Positions 1 to 8,351 of a stretch of 64,000 nucleotides of DNA are shown here, piece by piece (positions within the stretch are counted from its first letter, which is position 1; every line of letters starts with the position of its first letter). Below the pieces are notes generated by a model. It searched no databases. It saw nothing but the letters and a program-made list of their open reading frames with translations, and was not told where the DNA came from. The DNA is from Pseudomonas putida (GTDB lineage: Bacteria; Pseudomonadota; Gammaproteobacteria; Pseudomonadales; Pseudomonadaceae). The translations under genes were made by a program, and so were the position numbers. The stretch spans positions 372,001 to 436,000 of the forward strand of contig NZ_JANHLD010000002.1 in assembly GCF_028682455.1 (NCBI RefSeq), read 5' to 3'.

Positions 1-2
1 TG

Positions 3-158
3 CACGACGTGCAAACCGGCCTCACCCCACCTTTGGGCTTTGGCCCCGGACGCCGCCAGGGCCTGGCGGGCGCCCACGTAGTAACCCTGGAAATGCCCGG
101 CCCGGTGTTCCGCCCGGTTGCCGCCTATCGGCCTGTCGTCGAGGTGAATTCGCCATGA
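3..158 (+). CDS. C-terminal end of an unidentified protein (truncated by window edge)
   Basis: An open frame enters from the left edge and ends in a TGA that overlaps the ATG of the next gene (ATGA). The visible 51 residues are rich in Gly, Pro and Val and end in ...VVEVNSP. The overlapping stop/start suggests translational coupling to the SurA-like gene. No family is recognisable from this tail, and it does not contain curlin-type Gln/Asn repeats. It could be the cargo of, or a component of, the secretion genes that follow, but that is inference. Confidence 0.5.
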   Translation, partial: HDVQTGLTPPLGFGPGRRQGLAGAHVVTLEMPGPVFRPVAAYRPVVEVNSP

Positions 159-799
159 AACTGCTCGGTCTGTTGTTGTGCCTGTTGGCCCTGCCGCTGC
201 AGGCCCAGGAGAGCCCGCCCGCGGCCCTGGTCAATGGCGTGGCCATCAGCCAGTTGCGCCTCGAACGCTACTTTGCCGAGTACCTGGAGGACCGTGGCAG
301 GGCGCTGACCAGTATCCGCAACCCCAGTGTGTACAAGCGCCTGCGCGACCAGGCCTTGAACGACCTGATCGACAAGGAGCTGCTCTGGCAGGAAGCCCAG
401 CGCCAGGGCGTGACGGTCAGCGACACGCAAGTGGACGCGCAGATCGACCGGCTGCGCCAGGCGTTCGGTTCCGCCCAGGTCTTCGAGCAGCGTCTGGCCG
501 ATGCCGGCTTCGACAGCAAGAGCTTTGCCGACTACACCCGCCATGAACTGGCTGCGCAACGGGTCTTCATGGATGCCACGCGAGTGCCCGAGCCCGATGC
601 TGCACAAGTAAAGGCTTTTTATCTGGCGAACGAGAATTCTTTTCAAGCGCAACCGAACCAAAGCGCCAGCAGCTCTGTCGAATCTGAACAGGGACTGGCC
701 TTGGCAAAATCTCTCCTCATCGATCAGCAACAGGCGCAGGCGCGCCACGCCTTGCTACAGCGACTTCGAGACGCCGGGCAGGTGCAGAAACTTGACTGA
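155..799 (+). CDS. Periplasmic SurA-N-like chaperone/peptidyl-prolyl isomerase family protein
   Basis: This is a 214-residue protein with a cleavable signal peptide (about residues 1-18, ending LQAQ). The mature start VNGVAISQ is typical of the SurA/PpiD N-terminal chaperone domain. Helical segments rich in Arg, Gln and Glu fill residues 35-150. A parvulin catalytic core is not evident, so it probably acts as a chaperone rather than an isomerase. It overlaps the preceding truncated gene and lies about 230 bp before a sigma-54-type promoter and the secretion operon. A role in holding an exported client in the periplasm is plausible but inferred from position. Tail residues 150-214 are low-complexity helix. 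Confidence 0.65.
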   Translation: MKLLGLLLCLLALPLQAQESPPAALVNGVAISQLRLERYFAEYLEDRGRALTSIRNPSVYKRLRDQALNDLIDKELLWQEAQRQGVTVSDTQVDAQIDRLRQAFGSAQVFEQRLADAGFDSKSFADYTRHELAAQRVFMDATRVPEPDAAQVKAFYLANENSFQAQPNQSASSSVESEQGLALAKSLLIDQQQAQARHALLQRLRDAGQVQKLD

Positions 800-811
800 C
801 GATCGACCTGA

Positions 812-827
812 CCCCCAATGTTGGGGG
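812..827. other. Short perfect palindrome after the SurA-like gene
   Basis: CCCCCAA and TTGGGGG face each other with almost no loop, 13 bp after the stop codon. There is no T tract, so it is at best a weak or factor-assisted terminator. A related G-rich stretch (GGCATTGGGGGG) follows at about 860-873. Confidence 0.3.
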
Positions 828-944
828 CATCAGTAGGGGCAAAGTGCCAGCCGGTCCCCGGCATTGGGGGGAGGGCGCATGGGCCATTTGCGTCTACGCT
901 TAAAGAATCAACGACATAGCACAGTTAATAGCGCCGTCTCATGT

Positions 945-962
945 CTGGCACGAAGCATGCGT
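945..962 (+). promoter_or_regulatory. Sigma-54 (RpoN) promoter of the secretion/csgEFG operon
   Basis: CTGGCACGAAGCATGCGT matches the TGGCACG-N4-TTGC consensus, with GG at 947-948, exactly ten bases, then GC at 959-960; only the first T of TTGC differs. It lies 68-85 bp before the TTG start of the receiver gene, leaving a leader of about 60 nt. Expression of the whole operon would therefore need RpoN and an AAA+ activator, one of which is encoded at 20799-22124. Confidence 0.7.
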
Positions 963-1029
963 AAGCCTGTACAAGGTCGCACTTCGCCAGACCGGGAAAC
1001 CGGGCCTGTGGTGCTTCGAGGAGTCGACC

Positions 1030-1563
1030 TTGGTTAACACAGTATTGGTAGTCGATGACGAACAGACCCTTGCGGGCAATATCCAGGCGTACCTGGATTC
1101 GCAAGGCCTGAACGTCCATGTTGCCTACGACGGGGAAACGGCCATCGGCGAAGCCGAACGCACCCAACCCGACGTGATAGTGCTCGATTATCGCTTGCCC
1201 GACATGGAGGGGTTTCAGGTACTGGAGACTGTGCGCCAACGCAGGGACTGTCATTTCGTGCTGATCACCGCCCATCCGACCGCCGAGGTCCGTGAGCGTG
1301 CCACCCAGCTGGGCGTCAGTCATATCCTGTTCAAGCCTTTTCCCCTTTCGGAACTGGCCCGCGCAGTCTTCGACCTGATGGGCATCAAGCGCGAAGAGAA
1401 GGGCACCGGCAACACGGACACAGGATTCGTCGAACGACGCCAGAGCAGGAGTGAAAGTTTCCCCCTGCAGTTGTTCGATGGTAGTTGGGTGCTGGCAGAC
1501 CGCCGCCGTAACGGCGCAAGGCCTCCAGGACCGGACGAGGACCAACTGCTCACCGGGGAGTAA
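1030..1563 (+). CDS. Orphan response-regulator receiver protein heading the secretion operon
   Basis: A 177-residue protein with a CheY-like receiver domain at residues 3-118: acidic pair D9-D10, phospho-acceptor D53 in VIVLDYRLPD, T80 and K102 in FKPF. The remaining 60 residues match no output domain, and there is no helix-turn-helix. The start is TTG with GAGGAG about 8 bases upstream; no ATG lies nearby in frame. It is first in the operon, 53 bp before the ATPase gene. By analogy with pilus- and secretion-associated receivers it may tune assembly by protein contact. No cognate histidine kinase is visible, so the kinase must be upstream of the window or elsewhere. Confidence 0.75.
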   Translation: MVNTVLVVDDEQTLAGNIQAYLDSQGLNVHVAYDGETAIGEAERTQPDVIVLDYRLPDMEGFQVLETVRQRRDCHFVLITAHPTAEVRERATQLGVSHILFKPFPLSELARAVFDLMGIKREEKGTGNTDTGFVERRQSRSESFPLQLFDGSWVLADRRRNGARPPGPDEDQLLTGE

Positions 1564-1616
1564 CGCGCGAGCAAACCTGAACATGGCTTGCCGCGCCCCG
1601 CGCTGGAGAGCAAGCC

Positions 1617-3320
1617 ATGGAAACCTTGTCGCTCGCCGTTGTCCCCGCCCAGGCTACGCTGCCTGCGCCCCTGGGTCGCGAGTTGCTTGCCCAGGCCCGT
1701 GCCACCGCCGAGCAGAGTGCCGAACGCCTGATCGACACCCTGCAACGCTTGAGCGGCCTTGCCCCCGCCGATTTTGTCGCAGCCCTCGGCACCACCCTGC
1801 ATTACCCGGTACTCGACGGCCAGGCACTGTTCGCCGCCACGCCGTTGTTCGACCGGGTCAGCCTGGCCCAGTGCCTGAAGCGCGAATTCATTTTCCTCGA
1901 ACACGACGGCCAGGCGCTGGGCGTGTTCGCCGACCCCTTCGACACCGCCCGTCTTGCCTGGATCGATGAATGCCTGCAGGGCGCACCGCTGTACCTGGTG
2001 CAAGCGGCCGAGCTGACCGGTTTCCTGGCCCGCCACGAAGAAAGCTTTCATGCCGTCGACTCGCTGGATAACGACAGCGAGGCGGTGGCAGAGCTGGATA
2101 CCGTGCAAAGCCTGTCGCTGGCCAGCATCAGCGAAGACCAGAGCCGGGTGGTCAAGCTGGTCAACTCGACCCTCTACGACGCCCTGAAGATGCATGCCAG
2201 CGACATCCACCTGGGTGTGACCGGCAACGGCCTGGTGATCAAGTACCGTATCGACGGCGTGCTCAACAGCATCAGCAAGGTCAGCGGCAGCGAGTTCGCC
2301 GAGCAGGTGATCTCGCGGATCAAGGTCATGGCCGAGCTGGACATCGGTGAGAAGCGCGTGCCCCAGGACGGTCGCTTCAAGATCGGCATCAGCGCCCGGC
2401 AGATCGACTTTCGTGTGTCGATCATGCCAAGCATCTTCGGCGAAGACGCGGTGCTGCGGGTGCTCGACAAGCAGGACCTCGCCGACCGCGTCAGCGGCGT
2501 GCAGCTCCAGGCCCTGGGCTTTGAAGACCACACCCTGCGCAGCCTGCGCCGGCTGGCCAACGAGCCCTACGGCATGATCCTGGTCACCGGCCCCACCGGT
2601 AGCGGCAAGACCACCACCCTCTACGCGATGATCAGCGAGATCAACCACGGCGTAGACAAGATCATCACCATCGAAGACCCGGTCGAATACCAGTTGCCGG
2701 GGGTGCTGCAGATTCCGGTCAACGAGAAGAAGGGCCTGACCTTCGCCCGGGGCCTGCGCTCGATCCTGCGTCACGACCCCGACAAGATCATGGTCGGCGA
2801 GATCCGCGACCCCGACACCGCACAGATCGCCGTGCAATCGGCGCTGACCGGCCACCTGGTGTTCACCACCATCCACGCCAACAACGTCTTCGATGTGATC
2901 GGCCGCTTCAGCCAGATGCAGGTCGACCCCTACAGCTTTGTTTCCGCCCTCAACGCCGTCCTGGCCCAGCGCCTGATCCGCCTGGTGTGCCCGCACTGCG
3001 CCGCCCCCCATCAGCCCGACGAAGAGGAACTGAGCCTGTCGGGGCTGGAGGCCGGGCAAGTGGCCGATTACCACTTTGTCCATGGCAGCGGCTGCGGCCA
3101 GTGCCGGGGCAGCGGCTATCGCGGGCGTACTGCGATTGCCGAACTGCTGCACCTGGACGACGAGCTGCGGCAAATGATCGTCGAACGTCGCCCCCTGGCA
3201 CAGATCCGCACCCTGGCCTGCCAACGCGGGCTACGCCTGCTGCGCAGTTCGGCACTGGAACTGGTGCGCGATGGGCGGACCACCTTGGAGGAGATCAATC
3301 GTGTCACATTTGTCGCCTGA
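1617..3320 (+). CDS. GspE/PilB-type secretion or pilus assembly ATPase
   Basis: This 567-residue cytoplasmic hexameric ATPase belongs to the type II secretion/type IV pilus extension family. Visible marks are an N1-like N-terminal domain, Walker A GPTGSGKTTT near residue 325, an Asp-box/Walker B region with DKIMVGEIRD, the HANN histidine box, and a C-terminal tetracysteine zinc site (CPHC near 458, CGQC near 493). It would power pseudopilus growth from the inner membrane. The ATG has GGAG upstream; the 3' end overlaps the next gene by 20 bp. It lies directly upstream of PilM-like and PilN-like genes, an order closer to MSHA/T4P operons than to classic gsp operons. No GspF/PilC platform gene follows. 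Confidence 0.93.
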   Translation: METLSLAVVPAQATLPAPLGRELLAQARATAEQSAERLIDTLQRLSGLAPADFVAALGTTLHYPVLDGQALFAATPLFDRVSLAQCLKREFIFLEHDGQALGVFADPFDTARLAWIDECLQGAPLYLVQAAELTGFLARHEESFHAVDSLDNDSEAVAELDTVQSLSLASISEDQSRVVKLVNSTLYDALKMHASDIHLGVTGNGLVIKYRIDGVLNSISKVSGSEFAEQVISRIKVMAELDIGEKRVPQDGRFKIGISARQIDFRVSIMPSIFGEDAVLRVLDKQDLADRVSGVQLQALGFEDHTLRSLRRLANEPYGMILVTGPTGSGKTTTLYAMISEINHGVDKIITIEDPVEYQLPGVLQIPVNEKKGLTFARGLRSILRHDPDKIMVGEIRDPDTAQIAVQSALTGHLVFTTIHANNVFDVIGRFSQMQVDPYSFVSALNAVLAQRLIRLVCPHCAAPHQPDEEELSLSGLEAGQVADYHFVHGSGCGQCRGSGYRGRTAIAELLHLDDELRQMIVERRPLAQIRTLACQRGLRLLRSSALELVRDGRTTLEEINRVTFVA

Positions 3321-4089
3321 TCGATTCGTCGCCGTGCTTGGCGCACAAGGTGTAGGCCTGTCCCGGCTGCAAGGCCAGGACCAACAGTGGCTGGGCAGCC
3401 TGGGCTTTATCGCCGAGCGCAGCCAGGCCGCCAGCCAGGCCCTGGACACCCTGCACAGTCTGTTGGCCGAGCAACGCTGCAAGGGTGCGCAGCTGCAACT
3501 GCTGCTGTCGGCGCAGTACTGCCGCTTCTGCCTGGTGCCCTGGAGCGCCGCCATCAACCGCCCGGATGAACTGCACCACTATGCCCGGGCCTGCTTCGAA
3601 GCCCACTACGGCCAGAGCCTGGACGGCTGGCGCCTGGTGGTGTCGCCGGAAGCCGCAGGTTCTGCGCGGATTGCCACGGCAGTACCCGAAGCGCTGCTGC
3701 AACGGCTCAACGATCACTGTCGGGCCCTGGGCCTGCGCCTGCGCTCGGTCCGCCCTTACCTGATGGCCGCCTACAACCGCTTTGCCGGGCAACTGGGGCA
3801 GGGCGACTTCCTGTTCGTGCTGGCCGAGCCACAACGCAGCGTGTGCCTGCTGGCGCAGAACGGCAACTGGCAGCAGGTCAGCGCCCAGGGCTGCGGTGAC
3901 AGCGATGCGGCGCTGAAGGCACTGATCGCCCGCCAGTGCGAACTCAACGCCGGCGAACGTGAGCTGCCGGTGTTCCTGCATGCGCCGGGCCGTCTCGAAC
4001 AACCCCCGGCGCTGAGCGGCGTACAGTTGTGCGCCCTGGCCGAACAAGGCGGCGACGTGCTGTGCAGCATGTCCCGGGCGGTGGCCTGA
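3301..4089 (+). CDS. PilM/GspL cytoplasmic-domain-like protein
   Basis: A 262-residue soluble protein with no signal peptide or membrane segment. The opening FVAVLGAQGVGLSRL and the later strand-rich pattern suggest the degenerate actin-like fold of PilM, MshI or the cytoplasmic part of GspL. This is supported mainly by position: it sits between the ATPase and a PilN-like protein. In such systems it couples the ATPase to the inner-membrane alignment complex. The GTG start at 3301 lies inside the ATPase gene, with GGAGG about 10 bases upstream. The alternative start further upstream would overlap more. The sequence is divergent, so the family call rests on context. Confidence 0.6.
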   Translation: MSHLSPDRFVAVLGAQGVGLSRLQGQDQQWLGSLGFIAERSQAASQALDTLHSLLAEQRCKGAQLQLLLSAQYCRFCLVPWSAAINRPDELHHYARACFEAHYGQSLDGWRLVVSPEAAGSARIATAVPEALLQRLNDHCRALGLRLRSVRPYLMAAYNRFAGQLGQGDFLFVLAEPQRSVCLLAQNGNWQQVSAQGCGDSDAALKALIARQCELNAGERELPVFLHAPGRLEQPPALSGVQLCALAEQGGDVLCSMSRAVA

Positions 4090-4090
4090 G

Positions 4091-4633
4091 ATGCGCCGCC
4101 TGGAGCTGGACTTTCAGCCACGGCGCACCCACCTGGGCGCCTGGGCGCTGCTGGTTGGCGGCGCAAGCCTGGTACTGGGCGCGGTGCTGGTGCAGCAAGG
4201 CTTCGATCGGCAGCACGACGCGTTGGAGCAACAGTTGCAGCAGGTCGAGCGGCAACTGGGCAAGCGTCCGGAACAGGTCAGCTCGCTGACCCCGGCGCAA
4301 AGCCGCGAGCAAACCGAAAAGCTGGCGCAGATGCGCAGTGTCTCGCAGCAGCTGCAACGCCCCTGGGAGCGCCTGTTCAACATGCTCGAAGGCCTGCCCC
4401 AGGATGATGTGGCTTTGCTGACCCTGACCCCGGATGCCCGCAAGGGCCAGGTCCGCATCAGCGCCGAAGCCCGCGACCTGGAAGCGATGCTGGCCTTTCA
4501 CAAACGCCTGGAAGCCAGTGGCGAGCTGCGCGATGTGTCGCTGCTCAACCATGAAATCATGGCCAAGCAGCCCGAGCATCCGGTGCAGTTCAATCTGTCG
4601 GCCACCTGGGAGATCGGCAATGCGCATCCCTAG
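4091..4633 (+). CDS. PilN-like inner-membrane alignment protein
   Basis: A 180-residue protein with a short basic cytoplasmic head (MRRLELDFQPRR), one transmembrane helix at about residues 17-35, a coiled-coil rich in Gln and Glu (residues 40-95), and a small periplasmic alpha/beta domain. This architecture matches PilN, MshI2 or the C-terminal half of GspL. The head would contact the PilM-like protein, and the periplasmic domain the PilO-like one. It starts one base after the previous stop and overlaps the next gene by 14 bp, indicating translational coupling. Sequence identity to the family could not be tested, so the call rests on architecture and order. Confidence 0.65.
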   Translation: MRRLELDFQPRRTHLGAWALLVGGASLVLGAVLVQQGFDRQHDALEQQLQQVERQLGKRPEQVSSLTPAQSREQTEKLAQMRSVSQQLQRPWERLFNMLEGLPQDDVALLTLTPDARKGQVRISAEARDLEAMLAFHKRLEASGELRDVSLLNHEIMAKQPEHPVQFNLSATWEIGNAHP

Positions 4634-5168
4634 CCTGATTCTGCACGAACGTGCGCAGCAGCTCGGTGTGGTTGGCCTGGCCGGTGGCGCCCTGGTGGTA
4701 CTTGCCTTGCTCTACGGCGCCGTCGCCGTGGTGCCGCAGTGGCAGCGAGTGCAGGACCTCGAGGCCCGCAACCTGGATGCACAGGCCCAGTTGCACCAGC
4801 TCAAGAGTGGCACCCTGAAACTGCCCCAGGTGCCTCAGCGCGAACTGGAGGACTTTCACAAGCAGCTACCGGCCCAACCCCAAGCCACCGAGGCCATCGA
4901 CCGCATCTACAGCCTGGCCAAGACCGAACGCATCAGCCTGGCGCGCGGCGAGTACGCCTTGGGCGTTGACCCCAAGACCCAGCTGGCGCGTTACCAGATT
5001 CTCCTGCCGGTGCGCGGTAGCTATCCGCAGATCCGCCGATTTGTCCATGCCTTGCTCGGTCAATTGCCGGCGCTGGTGCTCGAAGATGTCGATCTGCAAC
5101 GCAAGAAGATCGGCGACAGCGAGCTGACCGGCCGCCTGCGGATGACCCTTTACCTGTCGAGGTCATGA
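4620..5168 (+). CDS. PilO/GspM-like inner-membrane alignment protein
   Basis: A 182-residue bitopic protein. One transmembrane helix covers residues 18-40 (VVGLAGGALVVLALLYGAVA), followed by a helical coiled-coil (45-85) and a ferredoxin-like periplasmic domain. The domain contains the RGSYPQIRRFVHAL stretch typical of PilO/GspM proteins. It would pair with the PilN-like protein and link to the PilP-like protein and the secretin. The ATG at 4620 lies inside the previous gene (14-bp overlap), and its stop overlaps the next start as ATGATGA. The call is based on architecture plus the conserved PilO-like core. Confidence 0.7.
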   Translation: MRIPSLILHERAQQLGVVGLAGGALVVLALLYGAVAVVPQWQRVQDLEARNLDAQAQLHQLKSGTLKLPQVPQRELEDFHKQLPAQPQATEAIDRIYSLAKTERISLARGEYALGVDPKTQLARYQILLPVRGSYPQIRRFVHALLGQLPALVLEDVDLQRKKIGDSELTGRLRMTLYLSRS

Positions 5169-5668
5169 TGAACACTCAACGCCGCCTGGCCTGGCTGGCC
5201 TTTCTCGGATCTGCGGCCGTACTGGCCTGGGCACCGGGGTACTTTTTCGACGACGAGGCCGGTGATACCACCGCCGCAGTCGCTGTCACCGACAAGGCCC
5301 AGGTCGCCGCGGCCGACGCGGCTGGCAAAGCCGCCAAACCCACCACGCTCAAACCGCGGGACCTGTTCCCGAGCAAGAGCTGGAAGCCGGCCGCACAAAT
5401 GGCCACGGTCACCGAAAAGCCGGTTGCCGTAGCACCCGTGGTGGCGGCGCCTTCGGCTCCGGTGCTGCCATTTCAGTTCGTGGGCCGCCTGCACAACCTC
5501 GGCGATGAGCAGGTGTTCCTGCAAAGCGGCGAAAAACTCTACGTCGTGCGTCGCGGCGATGTGATCGACGACATCTACCGGATCGAGCAGATCTCCGCCA
5601 CGGAGCTGAGCCTGGTCTACCTGCCACTGCACCTGTCCCAGACCTTGTCTGTAGGGAGCGCACCATGA
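5165..5668 (+). CDS. PilP/GspC-like periplasmic linker to the secretin
   Basis: A 167-residue protein with an N-terminal uncleaved hydrophobic anchor (residues 8-24), an Ala/Lys/Thr-rich flexible linker (30-95), and a compact C-terminal domain. That domain reads FQFVGRLHNLGDEQVFLQ then RGDVIDDIYRIEQI. It is the HR-type beta domain shared by PilP and GspC, which docks on the secretin N0 domain. Unlike PilP it has no lipobox; unlike GspC it has no PDZ domain. It therefore bridges the inner-membrane complex and the outer-membrane secretin, encoded next with a 4-bp ATGA overlap. Confidence 0.75.
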   Translation: MMNTQRRLAWLAFLGSAAVLAWAPGYFFDDEAGDTTAAVAVTDKAQVAAADAAGKAAKPTTLKPRDLFPSKSWKPAAQMATVTEKPVAVAPVVAAPSAPVLPFQFVGRLHNLGDEQVFLQSGEKLYVVRRGDVIDDIYRIEQISATELSLVYLPLHLSQTLSVGSAP

Positions 5669-7494
5669 ATTCGTCCAGGTTGTGCAACAAAGCGCCATTC
5701 TTGATGCTTGCACTGTGCGTCGCCCTGGCCGGCTGCGGCACGACTGCCGCACGCAAGGATGGCCAGGCGTTGATCAACGAAGGCCAGTATGAAGCCGGTA
5801 TCGCGCGGCTCGAAGAAGCCCTCAAGGAAGACCCCCGCGACACCGAGCTGAACATCGCTTTGATGCAGGGCCGCAAGCAGTCGGTGGAAGAGCTGCTGGC
5901 CAAGGCCGACAGCGACCGCAGCCGCCACGACTTCGCCGGGGCGCGCATGGGCTATGGCCGGGTGCTGACCCTGGAACCGAACAACCGCCGCGCCCAGGAC
6001 GCCGTGCGCCAGATCGAGCTGATGCGCAACCTCGGTGAACGCGTTGCCCTGGGCCAGGCGGCACTGCGCAGCGGCGACCTGTTCGGTGCCGAGCGGCACA
6101 TGCGCGAAGTGCTGCAGCTCGACCCGCAGAACGAAGCCGGCCTGGCCCTGCGCAAGGACATCGAGCTGGTGCAGAGCCGCACCGCCCAGCCCAACCCGCA
6201 ACTGCAGACCAAGCTGGAAAAACCAGTGACCCTGGAGTTTCGCGACGCCAACCTGAAGACCATTTTCGAGGTGCTGTCCCAGGTCGCCGGGCTGAACTTC
6301 ATCTTCGACAAAGACCTGCGCCCCGACATGAAAGCCACCATCTTCGTGCGTGACGTGCGCATCGAGGACGCCGTGTCGCTGCTGCTGGAACAGAACCAGC
6401 TGCACCAGAAGGTGGTGAACGAGAACACCTTGCTGATCTACCCCGACTCGCCGCAGAAGACCAAGGACTACCAGGAACTGGTCATGCGCACCTTCTACCT
6501 GACCAGCATCGACTCCAACACCGCGCTGAACATGGTCAAGACCATGCTCAAGACCCGCGACGTGTTCGTCGATGAGCGCCTCAACACCCTGACCATGCGC
6601 GACACCCCGGACGCGGTGCGCATGGCCGAGAAACTGCTGCAGTCCCAGGACCAGTCCAACCCCGAGGTTGTGCTGGAGGTCGAAGTGATGGAAGTGGCCC
6701 GTTCGCGGATCCTCGAACTGGGCCTGCAATGGCCCAACACCTTCGGCATCCTCAACAACGACGGCAACCCGGTGAGCACCATCGACCAGTTGCGCGGCAT
6801 CAACTCCGAGCGCATCACCTTCTCGCCGTCGCCCCAGGCCAAGATCAACGCCCAGGACAACGACATCAATACCCTGGCAAGCCCGGTGATCCGGGTCAGC
6901 AACCGCGAGCAGGCGCGTATCCACATTGGCCAGCGGGTACCGATCATCAGCGCCACCTCGGTGCCTTCGACCCAGGGTCCGGTGATCACCGAAAGCGTCA
7001 CTTACCTGGATGTGGGTCTCAAGCTCGAAGTGACCCCGGTGGTACACCTGAACAACGAAGTGGCCATCAAGATTTCGCTTGAAGTCAGCAACGCCAAACC
7101 GCTCGAGCCGACCCGCCAGGGCACCATCCCGGTCCAGGTCGATACCCGCAACGCCCAGACCAGCCTGCGCCTGCACGACGGCGAAACCCAGGTACTGGCA
7201 GGGCTGGTGCGCAACGACGAAGGCGCCAGCGGCAACAAGATTCCAGGCCTTGGCGATATTCCCGGCCTTGGCCGGCTGTTCGGCAGCAACCGCAACGACA
7301 AGAGCCAGTCGGAGCTGGTGCTGTCGATCACCCCGCGGATCGTGCGCAACCTGCCGTACCAGAGCCCCTCGGACATGGAGTTCCCGACCGGTACCGAGAC
7401 CAGCATGCAGATCCGCAACCTCAACCGCAGCATCGATGTCGACGTCGAGACCGAGCAACCCATCGCTGCTGTCCCTACCGGCGTGAGGCACTGA
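5665..7494 (+). CDS. Lipoprotein secretin (GspD/PilQ/MshL-like) with N-terminal TPR region
   Basis: A 609-residue outer-membrane secretin. The signal peptide ends in a lipobox, ALAGC, giving a lipidated Cys near residue 24. A TPR-like helical repeat region follows (residues 30-165, e.g. EGQYEAGIARLEEAL). Then come an N0/STN-like domain (VTLEFRDANLKTIFEVL), N1-type domains, and a C-terminal secretin barrel containing VPIISAT, the DVGLKLEVTP stretch and NKIPGLGDIPGLGRLF. Lipidation and N-terminal TPRs are features of MSHA- and Tad-like secretins rather than classic GspD. It forms the main gated pore of this system. A CsgG pore is encoded in the same operon, which is unusual. Confidence 0.9.
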   Translation: MNSSRLCNKAPFLMLALCVALAGCGTTAARKDGQALINEGQYEAGIARLEEALKEDPRDTELNIALMQGRKQSVEELLAKADSDRSRHDFAGARMGYGRVLTLEPNNRRAQDAVRQIELMRNLGERVALGQAALRSGDLFGAERHMREVLQLDPQNEAGLALRKDIELVQSRTAQPNPQLQTKLEKPVTLEFRDANLKTIFEVLSQVAGLNFIFDKDLRPDMKATIFVRDVRIEDAVSLLLEQNQLHQKVVNENTLLIYPDSPQKTKDYQELVMRTFYLTSIDSNTALNMVKTMLKTRDVFVDERLNTLTMRDTPDAVRMAEKLLQSQDQSNPEVVLEVEVMEVARSRILELGLQWPNTFGILNNDGNPVSTIDQLRGINSERITFSPSPQAKINAQDNDINTLASPVIRVSNREQARIHIGQRVPIISATSVPSTQGPVITESVTYLDVGLKLEVTPVVHLNNEVAIKISLEVSNAKPLEPTRQGTIPVQVDTRNAQTSLRLHDGETQVLAGLVRNDEGASGNKIPGLGDIPGLGRLFGSNRNDKSQSELVLSITPRIVRNLPYQSPSDMEFPTGTETSMQIRNLNRSIDVDVETEQPIAAVPTGVRH

Positions 7495-7497
7495 GCC

Positions 7498-7971
7498 ATG
7501 AAACGGTCAATGGCAGGATTCAGCCTGATTGAAGTGATGCTGACCCTGGCCCTGCTCGGGTTGCTGGCTTCGATTGCCGCACCACTGACCGAAACCCTGG
7601 TACGCCGGGGCAAGGAGCAGGAGCTCAAGACCGCCCTGTACCAGATCCGCGACGCCATCGACGCGTACAAGCGCGCCTTTGACGCCGGCTACATCGAAAA
7701 ATCGCTCAATTCGACCGGTTACCCGCCAAACCTGCAGGTGCTGGTCGATGGAGTGAGGGATGTGCGCAGCGCCAAGGGGGCCAAGTTCTACTTCCTGCGC
7801 CGCATTCCCCGCGACCCGCTGGTTGCCGCCAGGCGCGACGACGAAGGCGGCTGGGGCCTGCGCACTTACGAAAGCTCCGCCCAGAATCCGCGTGAAGGGG
7901 AGGACGTCTTCGACGTTTACTCCCGGGCGCGGGGCAAGGGCCTCAACGGCATCGCCTACGGGCAGTGGTGA
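7498..7971 (+). CDS. GspG-like major pseudopilin 1
   Basis: A 157-residue type IV prepilin-like protein with leader MKRSMAG, then the cleavage/methylation motif GFSLIEVMLTLALLGLL carrying Glu at +5, and a hydrophobic helix to about residue 30. The C-terminal part has the GspG hallmarks: a helix with DAIDAYKRAF, a YPP turn, RRIPRDPL and GGWGLRTYES. It would need a PilD-type peptidase, not encoded in the window. It starts 3 bp after the secretin stop and ends 5 bp before the next pseudopilin gene. It is probably a pseudopilus subunit, though which of the two GspG-like proteins is the major one cannot be told from sequence. Confidence 0.88.
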   Translation: MKRSMAGFSLIEVMLTLALLGLLASIAAPLTETLVRRGKEQELKTALYQIRDAIDAYKRAFDAGYIEKSLNSTGYPPNLQVLVDGVRDVRSAKGAKFYFLRRIPRDPLVAARRDDEGGWGLRTYESSAQNPREGEDVFDVYSRARGKGLNGIAYGQW

Positions 7972-7976
7972 GCAGC

Positions 7977-8351
7977 ATGAAACGTAGCCAAGGTTTCACC
8001 CTGATCGAACTGCTGGTGGTGATGGCGATCATCGCCACCTTGATGACCATCGCCATGCCGCGCTACTTCCAGAGCCTGGAGACCTCTCGCGAAGCCACCC
8101 TGCGCCAGAGCCTGTCGGTCATGCGCGAGGCGCTGGACCACTATTACGGCGACACCGGGCGCTACCCCGAGTCGCTGGAGCAACTGGTCGAGCAACGCTA
8201 CCTGCGCAGCGCCCCCCTGGACCCGATCACCGAGCGCCGCGACCTGTGGCAAGTGGTGGCTCCGCCTGAAGGCGTGGCGGGTTCGGTGGCCGATATCAAG
8301 AGCGGTTCAACCGGGAGGGCGCGTGATGGCAGCCTTTATGCCGAGTGGTAG
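7977..8351 (+). CDS. GspG-like pseudopilin 2
   Basis: A 124-residue prepilin-like protein with leader MKRSQG and a canonical GFTLIELLVVMAIIATL helix. The short globular domain has DHYYGDTGRYPESLEQLV and a final DGSLYAEW. This is a compact GspG-type fold. The ATG at 7977 is preferred over a GTG 12 bp upstream because it puts the prepilin leader at the usual length. The 3' end overlaps the third pseudopilin gene by 26 bp. Two consecutive GspG-like genes suggest a duplicated pseudopilin pair. Confidence 0.88.
   Translation: MKRSQGFTLIELLVVMAIIATLMTIAMPRYFQSLETSREATLRQSLSVMREALDHYYGDTGRYPESLEQLVEQRYLRSAPLDPITERRDLWQVVAPPEGVAGSVADIKSGSTGRARDGSLYAEW

Noticed and set aside
1320..3224. 634-codon open frame on the minus strand opposite the GspE-like gene
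   Set aside because: It mirrors the high-GC coding strand of a clear ATPase, has no family motifs or ribosome site, and is rich in His/Gln/Ala as antisense shadow frames are.
5617..7491. 624-codon minus-strand open frame opposite the secretin gene
   Set aside because: Antisense to a well-supported secretin; no recognizable domain.
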